DNA of 64,000 nucleotides. Origin: JBCDJG01 sp038748065 (GTDB lineage: Bacteria; Pseudomonadota; Gammaproteobacteria; Pseudomonadales; Halieaceae). The stretch lies in contig JBCDJG010000023.1 of the NCBI GenBank assembly GCA_038748065.1, forward strand, positions 1 through 64,000. The letters run 5' to 3'. The notes beneath the pieces are model-generated. The model was given only the letters and a program-made list of their open reading frames with translations. It searched no databases and was not told where the DNA came from. Shown here in pieces: positions 45,245 to 53,376 of the stretch. Both the position numbers and the translations under genes were made by a program. Positions within the stretch are counted from its first letter, which is position 1; each line of letters starts with the position of its first letter.

Positions 45245-46612
45245 TCAGGCGGCCTTGGCGTCCATTTCTGCTTTGTCAGCCATCAGCGCAGCGGACTGTT
45301 CACCGATGACCTTGCCCATAGCGGTCACTCGCGCGGCGAGCACGCTGTGAGACAGCAGAAGGGGGATTGCCGCGCACAGGCCCAGCACTGTTGTGATCAA
45401 TGCTTGGGAGATGCCGCCTGCCATCAGTTTGGGGTCGCCGGTGCCAAACAGCGTGATCGCCTGGAAGGTGCCTATCATACCCGTGACTGTTCCGAGCAGG
45501 CCCATAAGCGGTGCAACCGCCGCGAGGACTTTGATAATGGGTAGCCCGCGTTTGATGTCGGACACGTCCCGAAAGATCGTCTCATCCAGCTTGCGCTTGA
45601 TGGTCTCAAGATCAAAATGCTTGTTTTCGTAATACATGTTGAGAATGCGCCCGAGTGGGTTGTTGACGTCCGGGTGCTCCAGGTCCTTCATCTGCAGCTT
45701 CATGCGGCGTTGAACGCGCGCCAGATACAGGAAGCGCTCCAGCACGATGATCAGGCCAATGATGCCGACGGCAATGATGGCGTAGCCAACGCTCCGGCCC
45801 TGCTCGATGCGCTCTGTCAGGCTCGGCGACTGCACTAACAGCCCCAGTAGCGCGCCGCGGGACGGGTCTATGTAAAACCCAACCGGGGCGCCCGGGGCGG
45901 CACCGTACAGGTCGCCTGCCGTGCCTCGGATATAGCCCTGTGGCTGTCTAGGCAGCTCGACCACCTGCTCAGAATCAGAGAGATAGTTGAGGTATTTGTC
46001 GCCCGATACCATGTTGAAAGTACCGACGCGGACGATCTCACCGTTGGAAACATCGCCGTTGGGCTGAATGATATCGGTTGCGAAGCGGCTGACCTCGCCC
46101 GAATGCGCGATCTCCTGTACGAGCAGTTGCCACAGCGCCCGCATCTGCGGGATTGTAGGCACCTCGGTGCTGGCGGCCAGATCAACGGCGACCTGCTTGC
46201 GTTCCGGATATTCCACCGTCACCAGGGAGCTATAGACAGAGGTTTCAGCATCGTCAGCCATCTGCCGGAAGACTCCAAACAGTTCGCCCAGATCACCGAC
46301 GCGGCGATCCAGCGTCTCCTGCAGCTCAGCTAACAGTGTTTCATTCTCGTCAAAGCGCGTCTTGAGTTCTTCTCGCAGTGCCTCCTGGGCAGCGACTTCA
46401 GCCTGCGCCTCACGCTTCAGGCGTTGCTGCTGATCGGCCTGGGCTCTGAAACGCGCCTCGCGTTCACGGTTGCGTTGAGCCTCCTCGGTCTGATTGTTTT
46501 CGACCCGCTCCAGAATGTCGCTCAAGGTCGGTGTGCTTTGCGCAATGGCCGGCAGGCTGGCGCATGTCAGTGCCGTCAGGCTGAGCGTGGCTACCCATGA
46601 TTGCAGGTTCAT
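45245..46612 (-). CDS. Long MotA/TolQ/ExbB protein with periplasmic coiled coil
   Basis: 455 residues: signal peptide (1-24), a charged coiled coil (about 30-120), a periplasmic middle domain, membrane helices from about 270, and a C-terminal ExbB core (VAPLMGLLGTVTGMIGTFQ near 375). This long form is paired with DUF3450 proteins in TonB operons of marine gammaproteobacteria. Its ATG directly follows the DUF3450 stop (TAAATG). Confidence 0.9.
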   Translation of the reverse strand: MNLQSWVATLSLTALTCASLPAIAQSTPTLSDILERVENNQTEEAQRNREREARFRAQADQQQRLKREAQAEVAAQEALREELKTRFDENETLLAELQETLDRRVGDLGELFGVFRQMADDAETSVYSSLVTVEYPERKQVAVDLAASTEVPTIPQMRALWQLLVQEIAHSGEVSRFATDIIQPNGDVSNGEIVRVGTFNMVSGDKYLNYLSDSEQVVELPRQPQGYIRGTAGDLYGAAPGAPVGFYIDPSRGALLGLLVQSPSLTERIEQGRSVGYAIIAVGIIGLIIVLERFLYLARVQRRMKLQMKDLEHPDVNNPLGRILNMYYENKHFDLETIKRKLDETIFRDVSDIKRGLPIIKVLAAVAPLMGLLGTVTGMIGTFQAITLFGTGDPKLMAGGISQALITTVLGLCAAIPLLLSHSVLAARVTAMGKVIGEQSAALMADKAEMDAKAA

Positions 46613-47395
46613 TTAGCTGGCCTCCGGTGCGTTGATGGGTAGCTCCAGAAGGTCTGGTGGCGCCTGCTTGCGAGCCACCCGCAATCCGTCACGGACGCTG
46701 CGACGGTAGCCCGAGTCCAATACCTCCCAGTTGCCTGACCCTGCATTCCAGCGTCCGGTCTCGGCGCCATCCAGGGTCTGGTAATACAGTCCGATGCGGC
46801 CGATGCGCAGAAAATCCACGGCCCTGACCTGACCACCGGAGTCCAGTTCCCCGCGGTAAGCCTCGATGGTGCGGCCGTAGTCGGCCTCGATGTTGTAGGC
46901 CTCCATGATGCGGCGATATTTTTCGCCCGCCGTGACGTCGGCGCGATCAATCATGCTGCGCAGCTTCTCGATGCGCTCCAGCCGCTCGCCGCGGAGAAAA
47001 GGTACGTCCGCGGCCACGATATCTTCCAGCAGCTCGGACATTTCGATCATGAAGGGCAGGGCGCCAGTCTCGATACTCTCGATTTCCTCTGTCTGCCGGC
47101 GGATAGAGCCAATCTCTTGTTCCTGGGAATCTATCAGACGCTGCAGCTGTTGGTTGTAGATGCTTAGGCTTTCTGCGCGCTGGATAGCGATACGGTAGTC
47201 CTGCAGGTCAGAGGCAGCCCTGTCATCGTACTGTTCGATCCGACGTTGGCTGCCAGCCGCTGCCGCGTCCGAGTTGGCCTGCGTGTCAATAGCAGCTTCC
47301 TGTGCTTGCACATGCGGCATGGCGAGCCCCAATGTGCATGCACAAACAAGCACACTCAGGGGCTTACCAAGGCGCGGTGATAGGAATTCGGTCAT
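46613..47395 (-). CDS. DUF3450 family periplasmic protein
   Basis: 260 residues with a signal peptide (1-31), a long coiled coil (about 50-110, rich in Gln/Glu) and a C-terminal domain with RIGRIGLYYQTLDG near 200. It is the first gene of the TonB operon and a standard partner of the long ExbB protein. AGGAG lies nine bases before the ATG. Its promoter is the full-consensus sigma-54 element at 47495. Confidence 0.9.
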   Translation of the reverse strand: MTEFLSPRLGKPLSVLVCACTLGLAMPHVQAQEAAIDTQANSDAAAAGSQRRIEQYDDRAASDLQDYRIAIQRAESLSIYNQQLQRLIDSQEQEIGSIRRQTEEIESIETGALPFMIEMSELLEDIVAADVPFLRGERLERIEKLRSMIDRADVTAGEKYRRIMEAYNIEADYGRTIEAYRGELDSGGQVRAVDFLRIGRIGLYYQTLDGAETGRWNAGSGNWEVLDSGYRRSVRDGLRVARKQAPPDLLELPINAPEAS

Positions 47396-47494
47396 GGTGC
47401 ATGGCTCCTCAGCTCAGGCAGGGTCGGTGTTGGCTGGAACGGGTTGCGCTGTGCCTTTATAAAAGTCGGGCATCCTGTGCGCCTGCATTGATGG

Positions 47495-47510
47495 AGCAAT
47501 TGTCGTGCCA
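47495..47510 (-). promoter_or_regulatory. Sigma-54 promoter for the TonB/nucleoside hydrolase operon
   Basis: Minus-strand TGGCACGACAATTGCT is an exact match to TGGCACG-N4-TTGCW. Predicted start is near 47484, about 90 bases before the DUF3450 ATG. It is the best match in the window. Confidence 0.92.
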
Positions 47511-47612
47511 TGAGTGGCGGCCTCGGAATCCTGCGATTTGAAGGTGTTGGCGTTTCATTTCCTGTACAAGAGGTCAAGATTTGATCCAGGCTGGTGCGCC
47601 AAGCGGCGGTAT

Positions 47613-47629
47613 CGCACAAAAAGAGTGCG
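47613..47629. promoter_or_regulatory. NtrC-type enhancer site
   Basis: CGCACAAAAAGAGTGCG: a perfect GCAC-N7-GTGC dyad with an A-rich centre, as in NtrC sites of enterobacteria. Its centre is about 137 bases upstream of the predicted start of the sigma-54 promoter at 47495, the usual enhancer distance. The rest of the 47396-47705 spacer shows no gene. Confidence 0.7.
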
Positions 47630-47705
47630 GGCGCGGGTTGGGGGCCTGTTAGCGGAAGTCTTTACTACCCTCGAAAGTAAAGAGGCCTGGGCCGCGGCTG
47701 CAGTA

Positions 47706-48203
47706 TCAGCGCCAAAAATCGCGGTGGAGTTGTGCGATGGAATCGATGGCAGCCTCTACCGGGCCGATCACGCTGATGGCCTTTTGGCCGTGCTCGAAAA
47801 TGTAGCGGCTAGGGACATCCAGGGTGGGGTTTTCTTCATGGTTGCCGGTGAGCTGCAGCAGCTGTCGCTCTGACATGCCATAGACCAGCCGGCCGATGTT
47901 GGCCCAGTACTGAGTGCCTGCGCACATCGCGCACGGTTCGACAGTGGAGTACAGTGTGCAGGTCCAGAGATGCTCAGCACTGAATTGCGATGCTGCCATG
48001 CGGGCCAGCGTCGCCTCGGCATGGTTCACCGTGTCGATGTTGCCCTGCTGCATCAACACAGTCTCGTGGTCGGCGTCCACGAGGATAGCCCCGAAGGGAT
48101 GAAGACCTTCGGCCATGGCCTCCCTGGCGACCTCGTTAGCGCGCTCCAGGTTACGCAGTATCTGCGCTTCGCTGGGCGGGTTTGGTGGCGCGACGTCGTT
48201 CAT
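47706..48203 (-). CDS. CDA-fold nucleoside/guanine deaminase
   Basis: 165 residues with the zinc motif of the cytidine-deaminase fold: HAE at residues 61-63 and PCAMC at 90-94, plus HPFGAILVD near 35. The closest groups are bacterial guanine deaminases (GuaD) and plant guanosine deaminase, so guanine to xanthine is the best guess. No signal peptide. The ATG overlaps the stop of the 2OG oxygenase gene (ATGA), making this the last gene of a three-gene operon. Confidence 0.9.
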   Translation of the reverse strand: MNDVAPPNPPSEAQILRNLERANEVAREAMAEGLHPFGAILVDADHETVLMQQGNIDTVNHAEATLARMAASQFSAEHLWTCTLYSTVEPCAMCAGTQYWANIGRLVYGMSERQLLQLTGNHEENPTLDVPSRYIFEHGQKAISVIGPVEAAIDSIAQLHRDFWR

Positions 48204-49210
48204 GATGATCTCTCCGAAAAATTCGCGGCGATGCGCTGTTGCAGGTAGTCGTGGGCGGTAATGGGCGGGTATTTGCCTAGCGGTCCTTCAATCAGCTGGT
48301 CGCGGTTGGCCTGCGCAAAAAAAGCGATGGTGTAACGGTCAGCCGCCGCTTCGCCGGATTCCGGCGCTCGCACGCGATGCAGGGTGGAGCGCAGTTTATC
48401 GTCGCTCCAGCGCATTAACATGTCGCCGATATTGCAGGTGATCAGGTCGGATTGGGCGGGCACAGGCGTCCACACGGAGCTTTGGGATTCCGCCCCCGGG
48501 CATACCTGCAAGCCATCCTGACCGTCGCGTTGAAACAGCAGGGTCAGGCAGTCAAAGTCGGTGTGGGCCCCCGCACGCCACTGCTCCGGCGCACCGGCAG
48601 GTCGCGGGCCTACCGGGAAGTAGTGGAGCAGGCGCAGCGTGCTCTGGTAGTGTTCGGACTCCGGTGCATGAGCTCTCGCGAAGAATGCTTCGTCGAAGCC
48701 CAGGCTGCGAGCAAAGCTTGAAAGCACGCGCATCGCCAATTGCCAGGCTCTGGCCTCGAAGTCCTCCATGATCGCTCGAAAACCCGGTAACTGAGCATCG
48801 TCGGGCCACAGGCCAGTCATCCGCGGGCGAGTCACCTGGTAAGACTCCTTCTGGTCCGGCGACCCCGTACTGGGCCTGACCTGCGCCATAGACTCCCAGC
48901 CTGCGTTGCTGCCATCGCGCAGTGGCCAGCCAGACTTCACTTTCTCTGGCAGCTCGAAAAACGCAACGGCGGCGTCAAAGACCGCGTTCAGTTCCTCGAC
49001 GTCAAAGCCATGTCCCCGCAGTTGGAAGAATCCGCAGTCTACGGCAGCCTGCCAAAGCGTCGGGTCCAACTGCTCCGTGCTAGACAGCGCCTCGAGATCG
49101 ATTACCGGGACCTGGCGCGTCGAATCGAGCTCGCCGGCGCCGCCAAGACCGCGTTCCCTCTCCAGTTCTATCAGCGTTCTGTCCTGACTATTGTCGCTGG
49201 GTTTATTCAT
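48200..49210 (-). CDS. 2OG-Fe(II) oxygenase, IPNS/thymine-hydroxylase-like, copy 2
   Basis: 336 residues. DIOX_N start (VPVIDLEALSS), iron ligands in GAHTDFD (near 214-216) and TLHRV (near 277), then DRYTIAFFAQ with the 2OG-binding Arg. ATG 49210 is chosen, overlapping the DUF2165 stop (ATGAATAA); longer readings run back into that gene. It is a distant paralogue of the enzyme at 33259. Coupling with a guanine-type deaminase suggests that a methylated or alkylated base is demethylated and then deaminated (inference). Confidence 0.86.
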   Translation of the reverse strand: MNKPSDNSQDRTLIELERERGLGGAGELDSTRQVPVIDLEALSSTEQLDPTLWQAAVDCGFFQLRGHGFDVEELNAVFDAAVAFFELPEKVKSGWPLRDGSNAGWESMAQVRPSTGSPDQKESYQVTRPRMTGLWPDDAQLPGFRAIMEDFEARAWQLAMRVLSSFARSLGFDEAFFARAHAPESEHYQSTLRLLHYFPVGPRPAGAPEQWRAGAHTDFDCLTLLFQRDGQDGLQVCPGAESQSSVWTPVPAQSDLITCNIGDMLMRWSDDKLRSTLHRVRAPESGEAAADRYTIAFFAQANRDQLIEGPLGKYPPITAHDYLQQRIAANFSERSS

Positions 49211-49736
49211 CGTCCGTCGGCGAAGCTCTCTCTGGCAAGTGAATAAAAATGAGGCAGGCGAATAAGCACATGATGAAGCGGAATGCGGCCTCCTGGCCAT
49301 TCCAGGTAGGGGACTGCCACATCAGGAACCATTCAGCGCCAACTGTCATAAAGCCGCCGAACCAGAGACCGATGCCCGCAATCAGTCCCCAACTGGCGAT
49401 CATGGCGCCCTCCCAGTATCTGGCCAGATCATGGCTTCCCCGCAACATGCGCCAGGCTCCCAAACCGCATAGAAGCGCCACAATAAACTCGGCAACGATA
49501 ATTAGTAGGTAGGCGAGATGGTGAACCCACGGTGCGGTGATTGCGCGCCACATCAGGCTGTTACCGTCGAACGTCGTGTCCATGCTGAGTACATGCTGCA
49601 CGAAGGCAAAGTTGGAGTCGTAATCCAGGAGGTTGTTGGCCGCAACCAGAAGCGCAAACAGGCTGACCATCGCAACGGGCAAGGCCTTCATATAGCGCAC
49701 GCCACGCGGCGTTGTCAGAAGTAAGTTCAAGGTCAA
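49203..49736 (-). CDS. DUF2165 membrane protein
   Basis: 177 residues (TTG start at 49736 with AGGGAG upstream; ATG 49691 is an alternative), four membrane helices, and the DUF2165 hallmarks NNLLDYDSNFAFVQHVLSMD near residue 34 and WFGGFMTVGAEWFLMWQSP near 125. Function of the family is unknown. First gene of the operon with a 2OG oxygenase and a CDA-fold deaminase, under a sigma-54 promoter. Confidence 0.85.
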   Translation of the reverse strand: MTLNLLLTTPRGVRYMKALPVAMVSLFALLVAANNLLDYDSNFAFVQHVLSMDTTFDGNSLMWRAITAPWVHHLAYLLIIVAEFIVALLCGLGAWRMLRGSHDLARYWEGAMIASWGLIAGIGLWFGGFMTVGAEWFLMWQSPTWNGQEAAFRFIMCLFACLIFIHLPERASPTDDE

Positions 49737-49836
49737 TGTCGTTTACGTCTCCCTGTCGCGAGCGCAGCTTGTAGATGCGTGAGTGCGTTGCAAGTTGCGG
49801 CGTTTGTCTTAAGAGACTTTAGCACCGAGTGAATTT

Positions 49837-49852
49837 TGCAAGAAGTGTGCCG
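49837..49852 (-). promoter_or_regulatory. Sigma-54 promoter for the DUF2165 operon
   Basis: Minus-strand CGGCACACTTCTTGCA: only the first base differs from consensus, and spacing is exact. Predicted start is near 49826, about 90 bases before the start codon. Confidence 0.8.
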
Positions 49853-49933
49853 CCCGGGGCCTGGCTAAGAACGCGTCAGGGCCTTCTCTTACGGGGGAAA
49901 CCGGGCCGGCTAGTCGACCGCATCCGCTTGCGG

Positions 49934-49950
49934 CGCACCAAGCCGGTGCG
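49934..49950. promoter_or_regulatory. NtrC-type enhancer site shared by divergent sigma-54 promoters
   Basis: CGCACCAAGCCGGTGCG contains GCAC-N7-GTGC inside a longer 11-bp-arm dyad (49929-49955). It lies about 116 bases upstream of one predicted start (49826) and about 87 of the other (50029). The long dyad could also form an RNA hairpin, but its position between two divergent sigma-54 promoters favours a protein site. The rest of this 394-base spacer has no gene. Confidence 0.65.
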
Positions 49951-50002
49951 CCGCAGCGCACTGCGTGGGCCAACACTGAGATAAATCGAACCGATAAATG
50001 GC

Positions 50003-50018
50003 TGGCACAGTAATTGCT
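50003..50018 (+). promoter_or_regulatory. Sigma-54 promoter for the FAD oxidase/AtzE operon
   Basis: TGGCACAGTAATTGCT: full match to both boxes with exact spacing. Predicted start near 50029, about 100 bases before the GTG start codon at 50131. It would drive the seven-gene operon to 57985. Confidence 0.9.
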
Positions 50019-50130
50019 GTTTCAAGCAGGGCTCATCTGCGCGGGCCCTAACGCCGTAAAGCTTTTGGGGCAGGCATTACTTGCTTGCACAATACGGCGT
50101 CAACGCCATCAAACGCTTAGAGGATGCTCA

Positions 50131-51492
50131 GTGAACCGCTGTACGAATGAATTCCTGCAACAGGCCGGCGCCATCGTCGGCGCCGAGAATCTAGCTGTCG
50201 ACGAAAAGACGCTGCGTTCCGGATCGCGCGACTGCTTCCATTTCTCGCCAGTGCTGGTGCCGCTGCTGGAAAGCTGTCAGGCAGAAGCGATCGCCTATCC
50301 CGAGTCTGAGGAGCAGTTGGTGCAGCTGGTAGCACTGGCTGTGAGCAATGGGGTCCCAGTGACCCCGCGGGGTGGCGGTACGGGCAATTATGGCCAGGGC
50401 GTTCCGCTGCAGGGTGGGCTGATGATCAACACCAAGCGCATGAATCGCATCGTGGACTTGAAAACCGAGGCGGCGCGAGTTGAAGCCGGTGTGAGCCTGT
50501 GGACGCTGGAAGCCGAGGCCGCTGCTGTTGAGGCCGAATTACGCATGTTTCCCAGTACCATCGCGACCTCCAGTGCCGCGGGTTTCATTACCGGGGGCAG
50601 CGGCGGCATTGGCTCAATCGAGTGGGGCATGCTGCGCGACGGCGATAACATTCGACATGCACGAATTGTCACAGCAGAGGCCACACCGCAGGTGATAGAT
50701 TTGAACTCGCGTGATGAACTGCTCGATGTGCTGCACAATTGCGGTCTGACTGCCTTTGTCACCGAGGTCACTTTTGCGATGGCTCCAAAAACGCAGTGGC
50801 ACCAACACATATTTGCGTTTGACAGCCTGGACGAAGCACTGACGGTCGCCGACGAGGTGGCCAATGACAAGGCGCTTCGCAAACGCCTCGTCACTGCGTT
50901 CGAGTGGCCCATACCCTCTTTCTTCAAGCCGCTGGTTCGACGAGGCGCCTGCCCGGAGGGCAAGGCCCTGCTGTTCCTGATTACGGATCTCGATGAGGGG
51001 CAGATGGCAGACTACATGGTACCCATTGGTGGACAGGCTACCTTCTATCTGCCGCCGCCGGAGCCTGGCTCCAAGACCAAGGGTTTTCAGATTTATGAAT
51101 TCACGTGGAATCACACGACACAGTGGGCGATGAAAGCGGACCCCAACCTTACCTATCTGCAGGAGGGCTTTGCGACCGAGCGACTTCAGGAACAGCTGCG
51201 GGCGCGTCGGGAGCGCTTTGGAGACCAGGTGAGTGCCCATGTTGAATTCACGCTGGACGTAGAAAGCGGTTCCGCAAGGGCAGGTGGCTTGAGCATCGTG
51301 GACTTTCGTGGCAAGGACCAGCTTTGGGAGCTCATCGCTTACTGCGAAGACAATGAGATTCGCATTTCCAACCCACACACGCATTTCCTCGACGATGACA
51401 CCCGCTGGTACGGTGATAACTTCCTGAAGGCGAAAGATCGCTGGGATCCCCATCATCTGCTGAATCCCGGTCATCTCCATGCCCTCGAATAG
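50131..51492 (+). CDS. FAD-linked (PCMH-type) oxidoreductase
   Basis: 453 residues of the FAD_binding_4 group (glycolate oxidase GlcD-like). YPESEEQLVQLV near residue 51, TPRGGGTGNYGQGVPLQGG near 76 and SSAAGFITGGSGGIGS near 148 form the FAD site, and the C-terminus ends HHLLNPGHL. GTG 50131 is chosen for the AGAGGA just upstream. It oxidises a hydroxy acid or a similar carbon, and the real substrate is unknown. First gene of an operon with CodA-like, BiuH-like and AtzE/AtzG proteins, so it probably acts on a side chain or breakdown product of the same N-rich compound (inference). Confidence 0.85.
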   Translation: MNRCTNEFLQQAGAIVGAENLAVDEKTLRSGSRDCFHFSPVLVPLLESCQAEAIAYPESEEQLVQLVALAVSNGVPVTPRGGGTGNYGQGVPLQGGLMINTKRMNRIVDLKTEAARVEAGVSLWTLEAEAAAVEAELRMFPSTIATSSAAGFITGGSGGIGSIEWGMLRDGDNIRHARIVTAEATPQVIDLNSRDELLDVLHNCGLTAFVTEVTFAMAPKTQWHQHIFAFDSLDEALTVADEVANDKALRKRLVTAFEWPIPSFFKPLVRRGACPEGKALLFLITDLDEGQMADYMVPIGGQATFYLPPPEPGSKTKGFQIYEFTWNHTTQWAMKADPNLTYLQEGFATERLQEQLRARRERFGDQVSAHVEFTLDVESGSARAGGLSIVDFRGKDQLWELIAYCEDNEIRISNPHTHFLDDDTRWYGDNFLKAKDRWDPHHLLNPGHLHALE

Positions 51493-52699
51493 CTTGCCTC
51501 AATTGCTGACCAATGTTCGGCGGGCGGACGGTGAGCGCGTCGATGTGCTCATTAGCGGCGACGTCATCGAGGCAATTGAGCCCTGCGGCACGATCGCAGT
51601 GGAAGGTGCCGAGCGCCATGAGGGCAGCGGTGGTCTGCTGTTGCCAGGTCTCGTGGAAACGCATTCGCATATCGATAAGACCTATAGTCATGAGGTGTAT
51701 CTGGACCATGGCACCAGTGGCCGGGGCGCTCTCAGCGATGCGATCGCGGCGATGGGTCGATACAAAGAAGAGCGTAGCTTGGACGATATGGTGCAGCGCG
51801 CAAGAAAGGCGGCACTGCGTGCGGCAGAGCGTGGTGTCTGCTATCTCCGTTCACATATCGACCTCGGCAGCGACAAGGACCTCGACGTAGTCCGCGCCCT
51901 GATTGATCTGAAGCGCGAGGTATCGGATCAGATAGCTCTGGAATTCACTGCCTTGACTAGTACGGCAACGCCGGGCGACCGCCAGCGCATTCGGGAGGCC
52001 CTGCAGCTCGGCGTGCTGGCCATTGGCGGGGCTCCGGCATTGGAGGCCAATCCGCAAGGCAATATTGATCACTGCCTCGAACTGGCGATGGAGCTCGGCT
52101 GCCCGGTAGACCTGCACGTGGACGAAAATGAGAGCCCAGACAGCCCCTGTCTCGAACATCTCGCGCGCCGCTGCCTCGAGCAAAACGTGCAGGTGCCGGT
52201 AAGCGCTGGACACTGCTGTGCCCTGGGCTTCATGCCGGAAGAGCAGCGCAAGCGCCAGATAGGCGATGCCGTTGATGCTGGCATTGCCTTCATAACCCTG
52301 CCCGCCTGCAACCTCGTGCTGATGGGTCGAGAACACTGGCCACGGCCCCGTGGGATTCCGCCAATCGCTGAAATGCTGGACGCAGGCGCTGGGGTATGCG
52401 TCGGTGTTGATAATGTCCAGGACCCCTTTCAGCCATGGGGAGATTACGACCCCCTGCAGCAGGCGGCATTGCTTGGGCATCTGGCGCAGTGGGACGGTGG
52501 TGCGAGTGACACACTCGTCGCTATGTGCACGTCGGCTGCCGCTGAAGCGATGGGGCTTCAGAATTACGGCCTTGCGGCCGGCTGTCGGGCCGACCTTACT
52601 GTGCTTGCTACCAACAGCGAGCACGGCGCGCTGTGCGAAACGCCTGCACGAACCCACCGATTCTTCGGCGGTCGTCGCTTGGGAGGTGTTGCAAGTTGA
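51479..52699 (+). CDS. Cytosine-deaminase-like amidohydrolase (CodA type)
   Basis: 406 residues of the CodA branch of amidohydrolases. Seen: VETHSHIDKTY near residue 60 (HxH), VDLHVDENES near 213, SAGHCCAL near 242 and CVGVDNVQDPFQPWGDYD near 305, the last matching the CodA metal-aspartate region. Known members deaminate cytosine, isocytosine or creatinine-like and triazine rings. It overlaps the FAD oxidase gene by 14 bases. With no classical cyanuric acid hydrolase in the operon, this enzyme is the best candidate for the first attack on the ring (inference). Confidence 0.85.
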   Translation: MPSNSLPQLLTNVRRADGERVDVLISGDVIEAIEPCGTIAVEGAERHEGSGGLLLPGLVETHSHIDKTYSHEVYLDHGTSGRGALSDAIAAMGRYKEERSLDDMVQRARKAALRAAERGVCYLRSHIDLGSDKDLDVVRALIDLKREVSDQIALEFTALTSTATPGDRQRIREALQLGVLAIGGAPALEANPQGNIDHCLELAMELGCPVDLHVDENESPDSPCLEHLARRCLEQNVQVPVSAGHCCALGFMPEEQRKRQIGDAVDAGIAFITLPACNLVLMGREHWPRPRGIPPIAEMLDAGAGVCVGVDNVQDPFQPWGDYDPLQQAALLGHLAQWDGGASDTLVAMCTSAAAEAMGLQNYGLAAGCRADLTVLATNSEHGALCETPARTHRFFGGRRLGGVAS

Positions 52700-53376
52700 C
52701 AACCGTCGACGCGGACCCCGCGGCAGTCGATATAGAGTTATCGCGCACCGCGTTGCTGCTGATCGACATGCAGCGAGACTTTCTGGAACCCGGCGGTTTC
52801 GGTGACGCCCTGGGCAACGACGTCGGCCTGCTTGCCGATTGCATCGCGCCCTGCCAGGCACTGCTTGAAGCAGCGCGCGAGGCGGGCGTGCTGGTGATTC
52901 ATACGCGAGAAGGCCATCGCACTGACTTGAGCGATGTACATGGCACCAAGCAAGAGCGCTGCGCGATGGGCAAGCGAATAGGCGACGCGGGGCCGATGGG
53001 GCGAATTCTGGTTCGCGGGGAGCCCGGTCACGCGCTAGTGGACGCGCTCGCTCCCCTGCCAGGAGAGCCGGTTGTTGACAAGCCGGGAAAGGGTGCGTTT
53101 TTCGCGACGGATCTTGACCTGCTGCTGCGCCGAGCAGGTATCGATAACCTGTTGGTGTGTGGCGTGACCACCGAAGTCTGTGTGAGCTCAACGGTGCGCG
53201 AAGCAAGCGATCGTGGCTACCGGGTGGTGGTGCCCGGTGACTGTTGCGCTTCCTATTTCCCGGCATTTCACGACGCGGCCTTGGCAATGATTAGCGCGCA
53301 GGGTGGCATTTTTGGTGTTGTGACAGAGGGTGCCACGCTGGTGGCGGCGCTCCGCCACAGCACAAGCGCGCCATGA
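52696..53376 (+). CDS. Isochorismatase-like hydrolase, biuret-hydrolase (BiuH) type
   Basis: 226 residues of the cysteine hydrolase fold with catalytic Asp24 (LLIDMQRDF), lysine at 129/132 (DKPGKGAFF) and Cys162 (GVTTEVCVS). The DKPGKGAFFATDL, VREASDRGYR and CCASYFPAFH stretches resemble biuret and triuret hydrolases more than RutB, so biuret to allophanate plus ammonia is likely. The TTG start overlaps the previous stop (TTGA), with GGGAGG nine bases upstream. Its product would feed allophanate hydrolase encoded at 31442. Confidence 0.82.
   Translation: MTTVDADPAAVDIELSRTALLLIDMQRDFLEPGGFGDALGNDVGLLADCIAPCQALLEAAREAGVLVIHTREGHRTDLSDVHGTKQERCAMGKRIGDAGPMGRILVRGEPGHALVDALAPLPGEPVVDKPGKGAFFATDLDLLLRRAGIDNLLVCGVTTEVCVSSTVREASDRGYRVVVPGDCCASYFPAFHDAALAMISAQGGIFGVVTEGATLVAALRHSTSAP

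Noticed and set aside
51851..53287. 478-residue open frame on the minus strand
   Set aside because: It lies antisense to the CodA-like and BiuH-like genes, which have clear motifs, and its own translation is Arg/Pro-rich with no recognisable domain.
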